Shown: positions 7,262-16,070 of the stretch, one piece after another
Layout: each line of letters starts with the position of its first letter
How positions within the stretch are numbered: position 1 is the first letter of the stretch
Origin: Lachnospiraceae bacterium
GTDB lineage: Bacteria > Bacillota > Clostridia > Lachnospirales > Lachnospiraceae
Reading direction: 5' to 3'
Assembly (NCBI GenBank): GCA_022791575.1
Contig: JAAVZI010000057.1
Span: 1 to 45,832 of the forward strand
DNA length: 45,832 bases
Translations under genes and position numbers: made by a program
Notes under the pieces: model-generated
Databases searched by the model: none
What the model saw: only the letters and a program-made list of their open reading frames with translations
Told to the model about the DNA's origin: nothing

Positions 7262-7651
7262 ATGATTAATACAGGGGTTTATAACTATATTGACGTATTG
7301 GATAAGGCAGCGGACGCCAGTTGGATTCGTAATGAAGTGATCAATAATAATATTTCGAATAATGATACGCCGGGTTTTAAGAGACAGGATGTCCAGTTTG
7401 ATGATATTTTAGCCCGCGAGATTCGTTCTGTTCAATACAGGGATCTGGATGATGCGGTAGCAGGCGTGAATTTGAATAGGGTTACAGGAAGAGTTTATAC
7501 GGATTCTGTTTCTTTTTCGTATAGGATTGACGGCAACAACGTGGATATGGATACAGAAAATGTAGAACTTGCATCGAATCAGATTAAGTATAATGCATTG
7601 ATAGAGAGTGTTTCTCAGGAGTTTGCAAGATTAAAAAGTGTAATCAAATAG
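7262..7651 (+). CDS. flgB: Flagellar proximal rod protein FlgB
   Basis: 129 aa, normal FlgB size. FlgB is a proximal rod subunit, exported by the flagellar type III apparatus and assembled on the MS ring. The N-terminal helix and the rod-family motif NNNISNNDTPGFKRQ (about residues 29-43) are clear, and the C-terminus ends in the helical stretch shared by axial proteins. I chose ATG 7262. A GTG at 7250 overlaps the ribosome site AAGGAG (7245-7250) and is unlikely. It is the first gene of the ~33-kb fla/che operon, with flgC 12 nt downstream. Confidence 0.96.
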   Translation: MINTGVYNYIDVLDKAADASWIRNEVINNNISNNDTPGFKRQDVQFDDILAREIRSVQYRDLDDAVAGVNLNRVTGRVYTDSVSFSYRIDGNNVDMDTENVELASNQIKYNALIESVSQEFARLKSVIK

Positions 7652-7663
7652 GAGGCGTAACAT

Positions 7664-8107
7664 ATGGCATTATTTAATGCGTTTAATATTAGTGCAACTG
7701 GAATGTCAGCACAGAGATTCCGGACAGATATTATCAGTCAAAATGTGGCAAATGTAGATTCAACGCGGACAGAAGATGGTGAAGTCTATAGAAGAAAGGC
7801 AGTTACCTTTTCAGAGAAGATGGACACGCCGTTTGATCATGTTCTGGCACGAGTACAGGGCAGGCATATTACAGGTACCGGGGTAAAGGTGAGCAGTGTT
7901 TATGAGGATAACGAGACAGATTTGAAGATGGTGTATGACCCCTCCCATCCCGATGCGGATGAGAATGGTTATGTAACCTATCCCAATGTGAATATTGTAA
8001 CTGAGATGACGAATATGATTGATGCGTCCCGTTCTTATGAAGCCAATGTGACAGCGTTTAATACTAGCAAATCTATGGCCGTTAAGGGACTCGATATTGG
8101 TAAGTAG
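7664..8107 (+). CDS. flgC: Flagellar proximal rod protein FlgC
   Basis: 147 aa. FlgC is a rod subunit that assembles next to FlgB and FlgF. The N-terminus carries the axial-protein signature around SQNVANVDSTRT (residues 26-37). The C-terminus EMTNMIDASRSYEANVTAFN is the conserved D0 helix of rod and hook proteins. A strong AGGAGG site lies 8 nt before ATG 7664. The flgB-flgC-fliE-fliF order is universal in Firmicute fla/che operons. Confidence 0.97.
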   Translation: MALFNAFNISATGMSAQRFRTDIISQNVANVDSTRTEDGEVYRRKAVTFSEKMDTPFDHVLARVQGRHITGTGVKVSSVYEDNETDLKMVYDPSHPDADENGYVTYPNVNIVTEMTNMIDASRSYEANVTAFNTSKSMAVKGLDIGK

Positions 8108-8124
8108 ATAAAGGAGGGTAAACC

Positions 8125-8460
8125 GTGACTAACGGAGTGATAAACAGTGTGCAGAATAACAGTTCTATTTTTGGAACTGAGAATCGTGTGGCAAAAGTTT
8201 CAGATATTATTGAGAATAATGAGGAAGAGAAAGATTTTGCGGCGGTGCTGCAGAATGCAATAAAGAATTCGTTAAATGATACACAGAATCTGATTGATGG
8301 TGCAGAACGGGCAGAGATAGAATTTGCTCTAGGTCAGTCAGATAATACCCATGATCTGATGATTGCGCAGAACAAAGCAAGTCTGGCAGTTTCTTATACC
8401 GTTGCAGTTCGTGACAGATTTATAGAAGCATATAAAGAGATTATGAATATGCAGGTATAA
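8125..8460 (+). CDS. fliE: Flagellar hook-basal body complex protein FliE
   Basis: 111 aa. FliE joins the MS ring and export gate to the rod and is exported early. The diagnostic region is the C-terminal half: FAAVLQNAIKNSLNDTQN and then LMIAQNKASLAVSYTVAVRD. The N-terminal ~35 residues are polar and poorly conserved, as usual. The start is GTG 8125, 6 nt after an AAGGAGG site. It lies between flgC and fliF with short gaps, consistent with one transcript. Confidence 0.96.
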   Translation: MTNGVINSVQNNSSIFGTENRVAKVSDIIENNEEEKDFAAVLQNAIKNSLNDTQNLIDGAERAEIEFALGQSDNTHDLMIAQNKASLAVSYTVAVRDRFIEAYKEIMNMQV

Positions 8461-8506
8461 ATTGGGACACAGGCAAAGGGAAAGAATGAAAGCTAGGAGA
8501 TAGACC

Positions 8507-10108
8507 ATGGTTGAAAAGTTGAAAAATATTCCGGGCCGTATACTGGAATGGTGGAATAAATTTGATGCAAAGCGCAAAGTGGTCATTATAAGCGCGGTGG
8601 CGGTCGTAATCGTTGCATTGGGAATTCTGGGTGCAATTTTGATGCGGCCGACAATGGTAGAAGTTGCAAGATGTGAGACAACAAAAAAAGCTTCAGAAAT
8701 TAACAGTGTACTGACAGCAGAAGGAATAGAAACCCAAGTATCAGATGATGGACTGGTAATAAAAGTAAAAAAAGGAGATTTATCTGCGGCCAATCTTGCA
8801 ATGGGCTCCAATGGTTATCCATCAGCAGATTATGATGAGCTGGAAAAGGTATTTTCCGGTGGATTCAGTTCAACAGAAGCGGATAAGAAGAAAAGATATA
8901 CCGCTTACATGGAAGAAAAGTTGGTTAGAGATTTATCTGCCATGGATGTAATTGACGATGCCAGAGTGACACTAGATGTTCCAGTGGAAGATGGAACGAT
9001 TTTATCTAAAGACGAAGATACATATGTCAGTGTAGCACTGAATTTGAATAGTGAGATTGATGAGGATGTTGCAAATGGACTTGCTAGATTTATTGCAACA
9101 GCGGTAGGTAATAAAGATACATCCAGTGTTACGATTTTAGATTCTCAGGCTCAGCTGCTTTTTGCCGGTGAGAATACAAGCGAGGCAGGAACTTCCCTGA
9201 CACAGCTTACTTCTGCCCAGGCCAAAAGAGAAGGTGAGATGAAGAAAAAGGTGCGCAATGCACTGCTGGATACGAAGCAGTATGATTCCGTTTCGGTTGC
9301 TCCGAATCTTGTACTGAGCAGCTCCAGTAGTACGATTGTGTCTAAAGAATATGAAGCACAAGAAGGACGTGATGAGGGCTTATTAGGTTCAGAACGTCGG
9401 TATACTACTGAAAGCACAAATGGAGTAAATGGTACGCCTGGAGTGGAAGCTAATGATGATACTACCTATGAAATGCCGAATGGTGGGCAGTCAAACAGTA
9501 GCGTAGAAGAATCAGATTTAGAGCATCTGCCTAATTCAAAAGAAACGACAACCCAGCAGGGAGCTGGAGAAGTACAGCTGGATCAGTCCAGCATTTCTGT
9601 TGTTGCTACCTCTTATGTTCACTATGATGAAGAAGAGATGGAGCGGCGAGGGGAATTAGAGGGAACAACGTTTGATGAGTTTATGGCAGCGAACAGCGAA
9701 GGGGTTCAGACTGAGGTGGATGACGCTATAATCGGATTAGTTGCGAATGCAACAGGAATTGATCCAGAACGAATCAGCATTGTTTCTTATGAGATTCCAT
9801 TTTTTCAGCCTAAGGAGGAAGCAAAGCTTCCATATACAATGATTCTGACAATTGTAATGATTCTTTTGATTCTGGGTCTGCTGGGATTCATTGTATTCAA
9901 GAGTACAAGATCAGTTGTTGTAGAAGAGGTGGAACCGGAGGTGTCTGTAGAAGAATTGCTTGCTTCAACACGTAATGAAGATGAATTAGAAGACATAGAA
10001 TATGATGATAAATCAGAAGTTCGAAAGATGATTGAGAAGTTCGTTGACGAGAATCCGTCAGCAGTTGCTCAATTGTTGAGAAACTGGTTAAATGACGATT
10101 GGGAGTGA
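8507..10108 (+). CDS. fliF: Flagellar MS-ring protein FliF
   Basis: 533 aa. FliF multimerises in the membrane to form the MS ring, the base on which rod, export gate and C-ring are built. One membrane helix spans residues 24-46 and a second spans about 442-465. They flank the periplasmic ring-building (YscJ/FliF) domains and an acidic, Ser/Thr/Asn-rich insertion (about 300-355). The cytoplasmic tail ends EKFVDENPSAVAQLLRNWL, the FliG-binding segment. A GGAG ribosome site precedes ATG 8507. The stop at 10106-10108 is 7 nt before fliG. Confidence 0.97.
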   Translation: MVEKLKNIPGRILEWWNKFDAKRKVVIISAVAVVIVALGILGAILMRPTMVEVARCETTKKASEINSVLTAEGIETQVSDDGLVIKVKKGDLSAANLAMGSNGYPSADYDELEKVFSGGFSSTEADKKKRYTAYMEEKLVRDLSAMDVIDDARVTLDVPVEDGTILSKDEDTYVSVALNLNSEIDEDVANGLARFIATAVGNKDTSSVTILDSQAQLLFAGENTSEAGTSLTQLTSAQAKREGEMKKKVRNALLDTKQYDSVSVAPNLVLSSSSSTIVSKEYEAQEGRDEGLLGSERRYTTESTNGVNGTPGVEANDDTTYEMPNGGQSNSSVEESDLEHLPNSKETTTQQGAGEVQLDQSSISVVATSYVHYDEEEMERRGELEGTTFDEFMAANSEGVQTEVDDAIIGLVANATGIDPERISIVSYEIPFFQPKEEAKLPYTMILTIVMILLILGLLGFIVFKSTRSVVVEEVEPEVSVEELLASTRNEDELEDIEYDDKSEVRKMIEKFVDENPSAVAQLLRNWLNDDWE

Positions 10109-10115
10109 TAAAAAT

Positions 10116-11123
10116 ATGGCTACAAGTGAATTGACCGGTGTCCAGAAAGCGGCGATCCTTCTTATTGCCCTGGGACCAGAGAAGTCATCAGTGATATTTA
10201 AAGAGTTAAAAGAAGAAGAGATAGAAGAACTGACTCTTGTGATTGCCAACACTAGAAGTGTATCGGCCAGTATGAAGGAAGAAGTACTGAACGAATTCTA
10301 TGAAGTTTGTCTGGCACAACAGTATATTGCAGAAGGTGGTATTGCTTATGCTAAGGAACTCTTAGAGAAGGCTTTGGGATCAGAGAAGGCGATGGATGTA
10401 ATTGGAAGACTGACAGCTTCCCTACAGGTTCGCCCGTTCGAATTTATTCGTAAGACAGATGCGTCTCAACTGCTGAACTTTATTCAGGATGAACATCCGC
10501 AGACCATTGCTTTAATTTTGTCTTATCTGTCGCCAGCCCAGGCGGCAGGCATCGTCAGTGCAATTCCGCCTAACAAGCAGGCAGATGTGGCAAAGCGTAT
10601 TGCGCAGATGGATCGTACTTCACCTGATGTAATAAAGGAAGTGGAGAAGATTCTGGAGAAGAAGCTGGCCTCTCTGGTGAATCAGGATTATACAATTATC
10701 GGCGGTGTAGATGCAATCGTAGAGATTTTGAATACCGTAGACCGCGGTACAGAGAAGTACATAATGGAAAATCTGGAAATCGACGAGCCAGAATTGGCCG
10801 AAGAGATCCGCAAGAAGATGTTTGTATTCGAGGATATTCTTATTCTGGACGACAGAGCCATACAGCGTGTGCTGCGTGATGTGGAAAATGCAGACCTGGC
10901 TCTGGCTCTTAAGGGAGCAAATGAAGAGGTACAGAATGTTATTTTCAATAACCAGTCGAAACGTCTTGCAACAATGATTAAAGAGGACATGGAATTCATG
11001 GGTCCTGTGCGTATGAAGGATGTAGAAGAAGCACAGCAGAAGATTGTTAATGTAATACGTAAGCTAGAGGATTCCGGTGAGATTGTTATTTCACGAGGTG
11101 GAGGTGACGAGATCATTGGCTAA
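10116..11123 (+). CDS. fliG: Flagellar motor switch protein FliG
   Basis: 335 aa. FliG forms the upper C-ring, binds the FliF tail and transmits torque from MotA. All three domains are present. The N-terminal domain is TGVQKAAILLIALGPE. The middle domain has EHPQTIALILSYL (about residue 125). The C-terminal domain has MFVFEDILILDDRAIQRVLRDV, with the charged torque residues. I chose ATG 10116, which follows the GGGAG site at the end of fliF; an upstream in-frame ATG at 10092 would add eight residues. fliH begins within its last codons. Confidence 0.97.
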   Translation: MATSELTGVQKAAILLIALGPEKSSVIFKELKEEEIEELTLVIANTRSVSASMKEEVLNEFYEVCLAQQYIAEGGIAYAKELLEKALGSEKAMDVIGRLTASLQVRPFEFIRKTDASQLLNFIQDEHPQTIALILSYLSPAQAAGIVSAIPPNKQADVAKRIAQMDRTSPDVIKEVEKILEKKLASLVNQDYTIIGGVDAIVEILNTVDRGTEKYIMENLEIDEPELAEEIRKKMFVFEDILILDDRAIQRVLRDVENADLALALKGANEEVQNVIFNNQSKRLATMIKEDMEFMGPVRMKDVEEAQQKIVNVIRKLEDSGEIVISRGGGDEIIG

Positions 11124-11916
11124 TCTTGTGAAATTTAATTGTGTTATACAAGAAGAAGATAAACGAATCATTGATTCTGATGTGATTATTGCCGATAAAT
11201 TAAAATCACTTTCCAATGTCAGCAGTTATGTGGAGGGTGAAGATTATGATGATGAATTCGCCGAGAATATTTCCAAAGATAAGGTAGAACGTCTATTAGA
11301 AGATAGGGAAGAGGCGATCATCAATGATGCACAGGAAAAGAAACAGGAAATTATAGAACAGGCAAATGCGGAAGCCAGCTTTATTATAGAGAAGGCGCGT
11401 AAAGAGGGTGAAAGCATGCGGATTCAGAGCTATGCCAAAGGCGAAAAGGAAGGCTATGAGGCTGGTTATGAGAAGGGTATGAACCAGGTTGAGGAGATGA
11501 AAAGGCAGCTTCAGGCCAGTAAGATAGAACTGGAAGAGCAATATCAGAAGCAGCTGGAGGAGATGGAGCCGGTACTGGTGGATGCTCTGATTGGTATATT
11601 AGAAAGTGCTTTTTCGATTGAATTTGCTGAAAAGAAGAATTTTATTCTGCATTTGCTGCAGAGTGCATTTAGTAAGATTGAAAATAGTAAAGAATATCTG
11701 ATTCGTGTATCCAGGGAAGATTATCCTATGGTTCAGGAACAAAAAGAAGAGATTCGAGAGGAGCTTCCTAGAAGCGCAGCAGTAGAGGTTGTAGAAGATC
11801 TAACTTTGGCAAAGAACCAGTGCCTGATTGAAACGGACGGCGGTTTGTTTGACTGCAGTCTGGATACGCAGATGGATAGTCTGATCCGGGATCTGCGGAT
11901 GTTGTCAAGTATGTAG
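11116..11916 (+). CDS. fliH: Flagellar export stator/assembly protein FliH
   Basis: 266 aa. FliH binds the FliI ATPase, holds it at the export gate and C-ring, and regulates its activity. The middle (about residues 55-165) is a long, very charged coiled coil rich in Glu, Lys and Gln, including the GEKEGYEAGYEKG block with regularly spaced Gly typical of FliH. The C-terminal ~100 residues form the FliI-binding domain. The start is inferred as TTG 11116, 9-10 nt after a GAGGTG site, overlapping the fliG stop by 8 nt (translational coupling). GTG 11128 is the alternative. Confidence 0.9.
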   Translation: MANLVKFNCVIQEEDKRIIDSDVIIADKLKSLSNVSSYVEGEDYDDEFAENISKDKVERLLEDREEAIINDAQEKKQEIIEQANAEASFIIEKARKEGESMRIQSYAKGEKEGYEAGYEKGMNQVEEMKRQLQASKIELEEQYQKQLEEMEPVLVDALIGILESAFSIEFAEKKNFILHLLQSAFSKIENSKEYLIRVSREDYPMVQEQKEEIREELPRSAAVEVVEDLTLAKNQCLIETDGGLFDCSLDTQMDSLIRDLRMLSSM

Positions 11917-11963
11917 AAATTAATCTTATTTTTGATGAGAAAAGAGTAGAAAGTGGGATAGAA

Positions 11964-13271
11964 GTGTCAGCAATTAACCTGAATAAATATTATAATTTAA
12001 GAGATAAGACTTTTTTCAGGAAATTGGGAAGAGTTGTTAAGGTTGTTGGACTTACCATAGAATCACTGGGACCGGATGCCAAGCTCAATGATTTGTGTCA
12101 GATCCTTGTCAGTGGAGATGAACCAGTGCTGGCAGAAGTGGTTGGATTTAAAGATAAGAAAGTATTGCTGATGCCTTTTGAAAATATGGAAGGTGTAGGT
12201 CCGGGCTGTGTGGTAGAGAATCTAGGCCATCCGCTGGCAGTTCCGGTTGGAGAAGAGCTGCTGGGTCAGACGCTGGATGGGATTGGACGTCCAATTGAAC
12301 CCAGCGAAGAAGTTCTAAGGTTCCAATATCCGGTAGAGGCAGCGCCGCCGGACCCAATGAAAAGAACAATAATCAGCGAGATACTACCTCTGGGAGTAAA
12401 AGCTGTGGATGCCCTGATTACGGTAGGAAAAGGGCAGAGAATAGGAATATTTGCCGGCAGTGGAGTTGGAAAAAGTACACTGCTTGGTATGTTTGCGCGC
12501 AATACAAAAGCAGATATCAATGTAATTGCATTGATTGGTGAGCGTGGCAGGGAAGTCCGGGAATTTATAGAGCGGGATTTGGGAGAAGAAGGAATGCGCC
12601 GGTCAGTTGTAGTAGTTGCAACTTCAGATAAACCGGCGTTGATAAGGAATAAGGCAGCCAAGACAGCCACTGCAATTGCAGAGTATTTCCGGGATCAGGG
12701 CAAGGATGTGTTGCTTATGATGGATTCTCTGACGCGTTTTTCTATGGCACAAAGAGAGATAGGGCTTGCTTCTGGAGAGCCGCCTGTGACAAGAGGCTAC
12801 CCCCCCAGTGTATATTCAGAGATGCCAAAGCTGCTGGAGAGAGCAGGTAATTCAGATATTGGTTCAATTACCGGGCTTTATACGGTGCTGGTAGATGGGG
12901 ATGACTTTAATGAGCCGATTACAGATACGGCCAGAAGTATTTTGGATGGGCATATTATGCTATCCCGTAAACTGGGACATAAGAATCATTATCCTGCGAT
13001 AGATGTACTACAGAGTATTTCCCGTGTTATGACACAGATTACAGACCGAGAACATAAGATATTTGCAGGGAAGTTAAAAAATGTTCTAGCTACCTATACA
13101 GAGGCAGAAGATTTGATTAATATAGGAGCTTATAAGGCGGGGTCCAATCCTAATATTGATTATGCGATTAGTAAGATTGATGCTGTGAATAACTTCCTGA
13201 AGCAGGATATAGATCAGAAGTTCGATTTTGACGAGATTGTAAGGCTTTTACAGGAAATATTCCTGGATTAG
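11964..13271 (+). CDS. fliI: Flagellum-specific export ATPase FliI
   Basis: 435 aa. FliI is the hexameric ATPase of the flagellar type III export apparatus, related to the F1 beta subunit. It shows Walker A GSGVGKST (residues 165-172), the family IGERGREVREF, Walker B DVLLMMDSLTRF (about 248-259) and GEPPVTRGYPPSVYSEMP. The start is GTG 11964, with only a weak purine-rich site before it (GTGGGAT); it agrees with the family length. fliJ, its partner, is 14 nt downstream. Confidence 0.97.
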   Translation: MSAINLNKYYNLRDKTFFRKLGRVVKVVGLTIESLGPDAKLNDLCQILVSGDEPVLAEVVGFKDKKVLLMPFENMEGVGPGCVVENLGHPLAVPVGEELLGQTLDGIGRPIEPSEEVLRFQYPVEAAPPDPMKRTIISEILPLGVKAVDALITVGKGQRIGIFAGSGVGKSTLLGMFARNTKADINVIALIGERGREVREFIERDLGEEGMRRSVVVVATSDKPALIRNKAAKTATAIAEYFRDQGKDVLLMMDSLTRFSMAQREIGLASGEPPVTRGYPPSVYSEMPKLLERAGNSDIGSITGLYTVLVDGDDFNEPITDTARSILDGHIMLSRKLGHKNHYPAIDVLQSISRVMTQITDREHKIFAGKLKNVLATYTEAEDLINIGAYKAGSNPNIDYAISKIDAVNNFLKQDIDQKFDFDEIVRLLQEIFLD

Positions 13272-13285
13272 CAAAGAGGTAGGAC

Positions 13286-13729
13286 ATGGCGAAGTTTACA
13301 TATAATATGCAGAGTGTTTTGAATATCAAGTATAAGATGGAGAATCAGGAAAAGATTGCCTATGCTAATGCACAGGCAAAGCTCCGTAAAGAAGAAGAGA
13401 AACTGAACCAATACAGAGAAAGGCGTCTGTTCTATGAGAATAAAATGCGGGGTAAGATGGAGAAGAAGTTAGATGTTCGTGCCCTGTATGAGTGTAATCA
13501 GGGAATTGAGATTATGAAAGATGCAATTACAAGTCAGAAGAAAGAGGTTGCTAGGGCACAGGTGTTTGTAGATCAGGCACAGGAACGTCTGAATGAGGCA
13601 ATGAAGGAACGAAAAACGCATGAAAAGCTGAGAGAAAATGCTTTAGAAGCATTTATACAGGAAATGAATGCACAGGAAAGTAAAGAGATTGATGAATTGG
13701 TCAGTTATAATTATGCGTCAGCAACATAA
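13286..13729 (+). CDS. fliJ: Flagellar export chaperone FliJ
   Basis: 147 aa. FliJ is an antiparallel coiled coil that sits in the FliI hexamer and links it to FlhA. The sequence is almost entirely heptad-like and charged (for example AYANAQAKLRKEEEKLNQYR), starting with the family opening FTYNMQSVLNIKYKMENQEK. It shows no membrane segment. A ribosome site GAGGTAGG lies before ATG 13286. Position directly after fliI supports the call, because FliJ diverges quickly in sequence. Confidence 0.92.
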   Translation: MAKFTYNMQSVLNIKYKMENQEKIAYANAQAKLRKEEEKLNQYRERRLFYENKMRGKMEKKLDVRALYECNQGIEIMKDAITSQKKEVARAQVFVDQAQERLNEAMKERKTHEKLRENALEAFIQEMNAQESKEIDELVSYNYASAT

Positions 13730-13758
13730 CAAGAGAAGATGGTAGGAGGTTCGGGACC

Positions 13759-14514
13759 ATGGCAAAAAAAGATGTGGAAGTAATGGATACAGAAGAAGAA
13801 AAGGAGGGTGGCAGCAAGATTGTAACGATATTGGTTACACTGGTGATTATTTTAATCTGGCTTGCCATTCTGGCTTTATGTATTAAATGGGATGTAGGCG
13901 GATTTGGTTCAGAAGTTCTGCAGCCGGTTTTAAAGGATGTGCCGGTTCTGAATAAGATACTTCCCGAGGTAGAAGACGAAGAGCTGGGACAGAATGAAAA
14001 CTATCCTTATGCGACATTGAGTGAGGCAATTTCCCGTATTCAGGAGCTGGAAAATCAGCTTAAAACTGCGAAGGACGCAACAGGAACTGACTCGGAGAAG
14101 ATTGCAGAGCTGGAGGCTGAGGTAGCAAGGCTGAAACAATATGAGGAACGACAGGCCGAGTTTTTAAAGGAAAAAGAACAGTTCTATGAGGATGTTGTCT
14201 ATACCGATAATGCTCCCAATGTAGAAGAATATAAGAAGTATTATGAAAGCATTGAACCTGAAAATGCAGAAAATCTGTATAAGCAGGTAGTTCAGGAAAT
14301 CCAATATGATGAAAAGGTAAAAGAGTATGCAAAAGCTTATAGTGCCATGAAGCCGGCACAGGCAGCAGGCATTATGGAAGCAATGACAGATAACCTGGAA
14401 CTTGCGGCTAAGATTTTGGAAGCCATGGGTACTGACGCCAGAGGACAGATTTTGGGTGCAATGAATGCAGATGTAGCGGCACAAATCACCAAGATTATGG
14501 AGCCAGATCATTAA
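13759..14514 (+). CDS. MotE/YlxF-like membrane protein with MgtE-N-like domain
   Basis: 251 aa. It occupies the position of B. subtilis ylxF and has the architecture of MotE-family proteins, which act as periplasmic chaperones of motility proteins in some bacteria. One transmembrane helix is at residues 21-43 after a short acidic cytoplasmic N-terminus. A coiled coil follows (about 83-145). The C-terminal region resembles the MgtE N-terminal domain (MKPAQAAGIMEAMTDN, then AAKILEAMGTDARGQILGAM). The bulk should lie outside the membrane. An AGGAGG site precedes ATG 13759. It sits between fliJ and fliK, so a role in export or stator assembly is likely but not shown. Confidence 0.85.
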   Translation: MAKKDVEVMDTEEEKEGGSKIVTILVTLVIILIWLAILALCIKWDVGGFGSEVLQPVLKDVPVLNKILPEVEDEELGQNENYPYATLSEAISRIQELENQLKTAKDATGTDSEKIAELEAEVARLKQYEERQAEFLKEKEQFYEDVVYTDNAPNVEEYKKYYESIEPENAENLYKQVVQEIQYDEKVKEYAKAYSAMKPAQAAGIMEAMTDNLELAAKILEAMGTDARGQILGAMNADVAAQITKIMEPDH

Positions 14515-14552
14515 AATTTTGGTCTTATGGGTATTCCCCTTAAGATAGATTG

Positions 14553-14573
14553 TTCTGTTAAGATAGAACAGAA
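14553..14573 (+). repeat. Small hairpin and direct repeat between the MotE-like gene and fliK
   Basis: TTCTGTT (14553-14559) pairs with AACAGAA (14567-14573). TTAAGATAGA occurs twice, near 14540-14549 and 14558-14567. There is no T tract, so it is not an obvious terminator. It may affect processing or translation of fliK. Confidence 0.35.
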
Positions 14574-14602
14574 TTAGAAAATATAGAGAAAGGAGGACAA
14601 AG

Positions 14603-16054
14603 ATGAATACCAAGATTAACAGTTATGCGTCTAATCTTATGAGCAATGCAGTAAGTACCTTGAAGGAAGCGAAAGCTAAGAAGGCAGAATCAGCTTTCTA
14701 TTCTTTGCTGGATACCGCAGTGAAAGGTAATGCGTCTCAGAATCAATCAGAGAATCTACAGAAAGTTTCCACAGCGGAAAAGAATACTGGCAAAGACACT
14801 CAGTCAGAGGTTCAGGATCAGAGTATTACAACTGCTGATACGAATACGCAGAAAACAAATACACAAAAACCTGCAGAACAGACTACTACAGATGCAGACA
14901 GCGGAGATCAGACCAATCTTGAAAAGGCGGAAGATGTGATTAAAAAGCTTTGTGAAGAGCTGAATATAACGCAGGAAGAGCTTTTGACACAGTTTGATCA
15001 GTTATTAAGTACCATTGCATCTATTTTAATGGAGCAGTTCCAAGTAACAGAACAGGAGCTGACACAGGTTTTGAATCAGCTGGATTTAACGCTGGTAGAT
15101 CTGCTGAATCAGCCGGATTTGATGGATGTATCGGTTATGCTGGCTGGAGCAGAGGATATTTCAGCGGTACTGACAGACGAGGGATTGTATCAGCAGATCC
15201 AAGAGGTAACAAAAGATATCGCTTCTCTTCAGGAGGAACTCGCGGCAGATACAGGTTTAGATGCAGACCAGTTAAAGGCATTGGAGGAAAGTATTGAGAC
15301 CATTGCACAGGCAGAGACTCCAGTTTTATCAGAGGAGAATCGTCAGTCCGTCAATGCGGAACTTCATAATCTTACACGGCAGACAGGCGCGCTGGAAGAA
15401 ACAGCAGCAGAGGAACCAATAGTAGAGATTATAACAGATAAAGCAGACAGCGAAAATTTGACTGACAGGAATGCAGATAGCCATGGACAAACGCTGACAG
15501 GAAATGAAAGCTTTCAGCAGTTTACTGGAAAAGTGGCAGAGTATATGGAGACTGCAGCTGCAGCAGGAAATGAGTTTGCACAGCGGGCAGATATGGAATC
15601 CATTATCAGACAGGTGACTGATTATGTAAGGCTTCAGGCCAATGCAGAGACAACAAGTCTGGAAATGCAGCTTCATCCGGAAAGTTATGGGAAACTGAAT
15701 CTTCAAGTTTCGGTCAGGGATGGTGTAGTTACCGCTCGTATGGCAGTTGAAAATGAAATGGTAAAATCTGCACTGGAGGCTCAGGTCGTTCAGCTGCGGG
15801 AGGATATGAATGAGCGCGGGTTGAAGGTAGATGCCGTAGAAGTTGCCATTGCCAGCCATGAATTCGAAAGGAATCTGGAAGAGGGCCAGGAGCAGCATGA
15901 GCCAACGCAGGAACATACAGCAGGAACACGACGACAGATCAATCTGCAGGAATCTGAAATGTCTTTGGAGGAACTTGCAGAAATGTCAGAGTCAGAAGCA
16001 CTAATAAGAAAAATTATGATAGAAAATGGTAATTCCATTGATTATAGTGCATAG
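14603..16054 (+). CDS. fliK: Flagellar hook-length control protein FliK
   Basis: 483 aa. FliK is secreted as a molecular ruler during hook growth and then switches the export gate to filament substrates. The N-terminal third is low-complexity Thr/Gln/Asn/Asp rich (about residues 45-110). A helical middle part is rich in Leu, Gln and Glu. The conserved C-terminal Flg_hook domain runs about 340-430, with LEMQLHPESYGKLNLQVSV and the MVKSALEAQVVQLREDMNERGLKVDAVEV helix. A strong AAGGAGG site precedes ATG 14603. flgD, its hook partner, follows after 16 nt. Confidence 0.93.
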   Translation: MNTKINSYASNLMSNAVSTLKEAKAKKAESAFYSLLDTAVKGNASQNQSENLQKVSTAEKNTGKDTQSEVQDQSITTADTNTQKTNTQKPAEQTTTDADSGDQTNLEKAEDVIKKLCEELNITQEELLTQFDQLLSTIASILMEQFQVTEQELTQVLNQLDLTLVDLLNQPDLMDVSVMLAGAEDISAVLTDEGLYQQIQEVTKDIASLQEELAADTGLDADQLKALEESIETIAQAETPVLSEENRQSVNAELHNLTRQTGALEETAAEEPIVEIITDKADSENLTDRNADSHGQTLTGNESFQQFTGKVAEYMETAAAAGNEFAQRADMESIIRQVTDYVRLQANAETTSLEMQLHPESYGKLNLQVSVRDGVVTARMAVENEMVKSALEAQVVQLREDMNERGLKVDAVEVAIASHEFERNLEEGQEQHEPTQEHTAGTRRQINLQESEMSLEELAEMSESEALIRKIMIENGNSIDYSA

Positions 16055-16070
16055 AAAGGAGTGAATCTAT

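Noticed and set aside
8338-8811. 157-codon antisense frame across fliE and fliF
   Set aside because: Shadow of two clear flagellar genes; no start signals or known domain.
11177-11195. GCCGATAA-like SigD -10 in fliH
   Set aside because: No TAAA at the needed ~15-bp spacing upstream; probably coding-sequence coincidence.
15329-15916. 195-codon antisense frame within fliK
   Set aside because: It lies opposite a well-supported gene, has Cys/Leu/His-rich shadow composition and no ribosome site.
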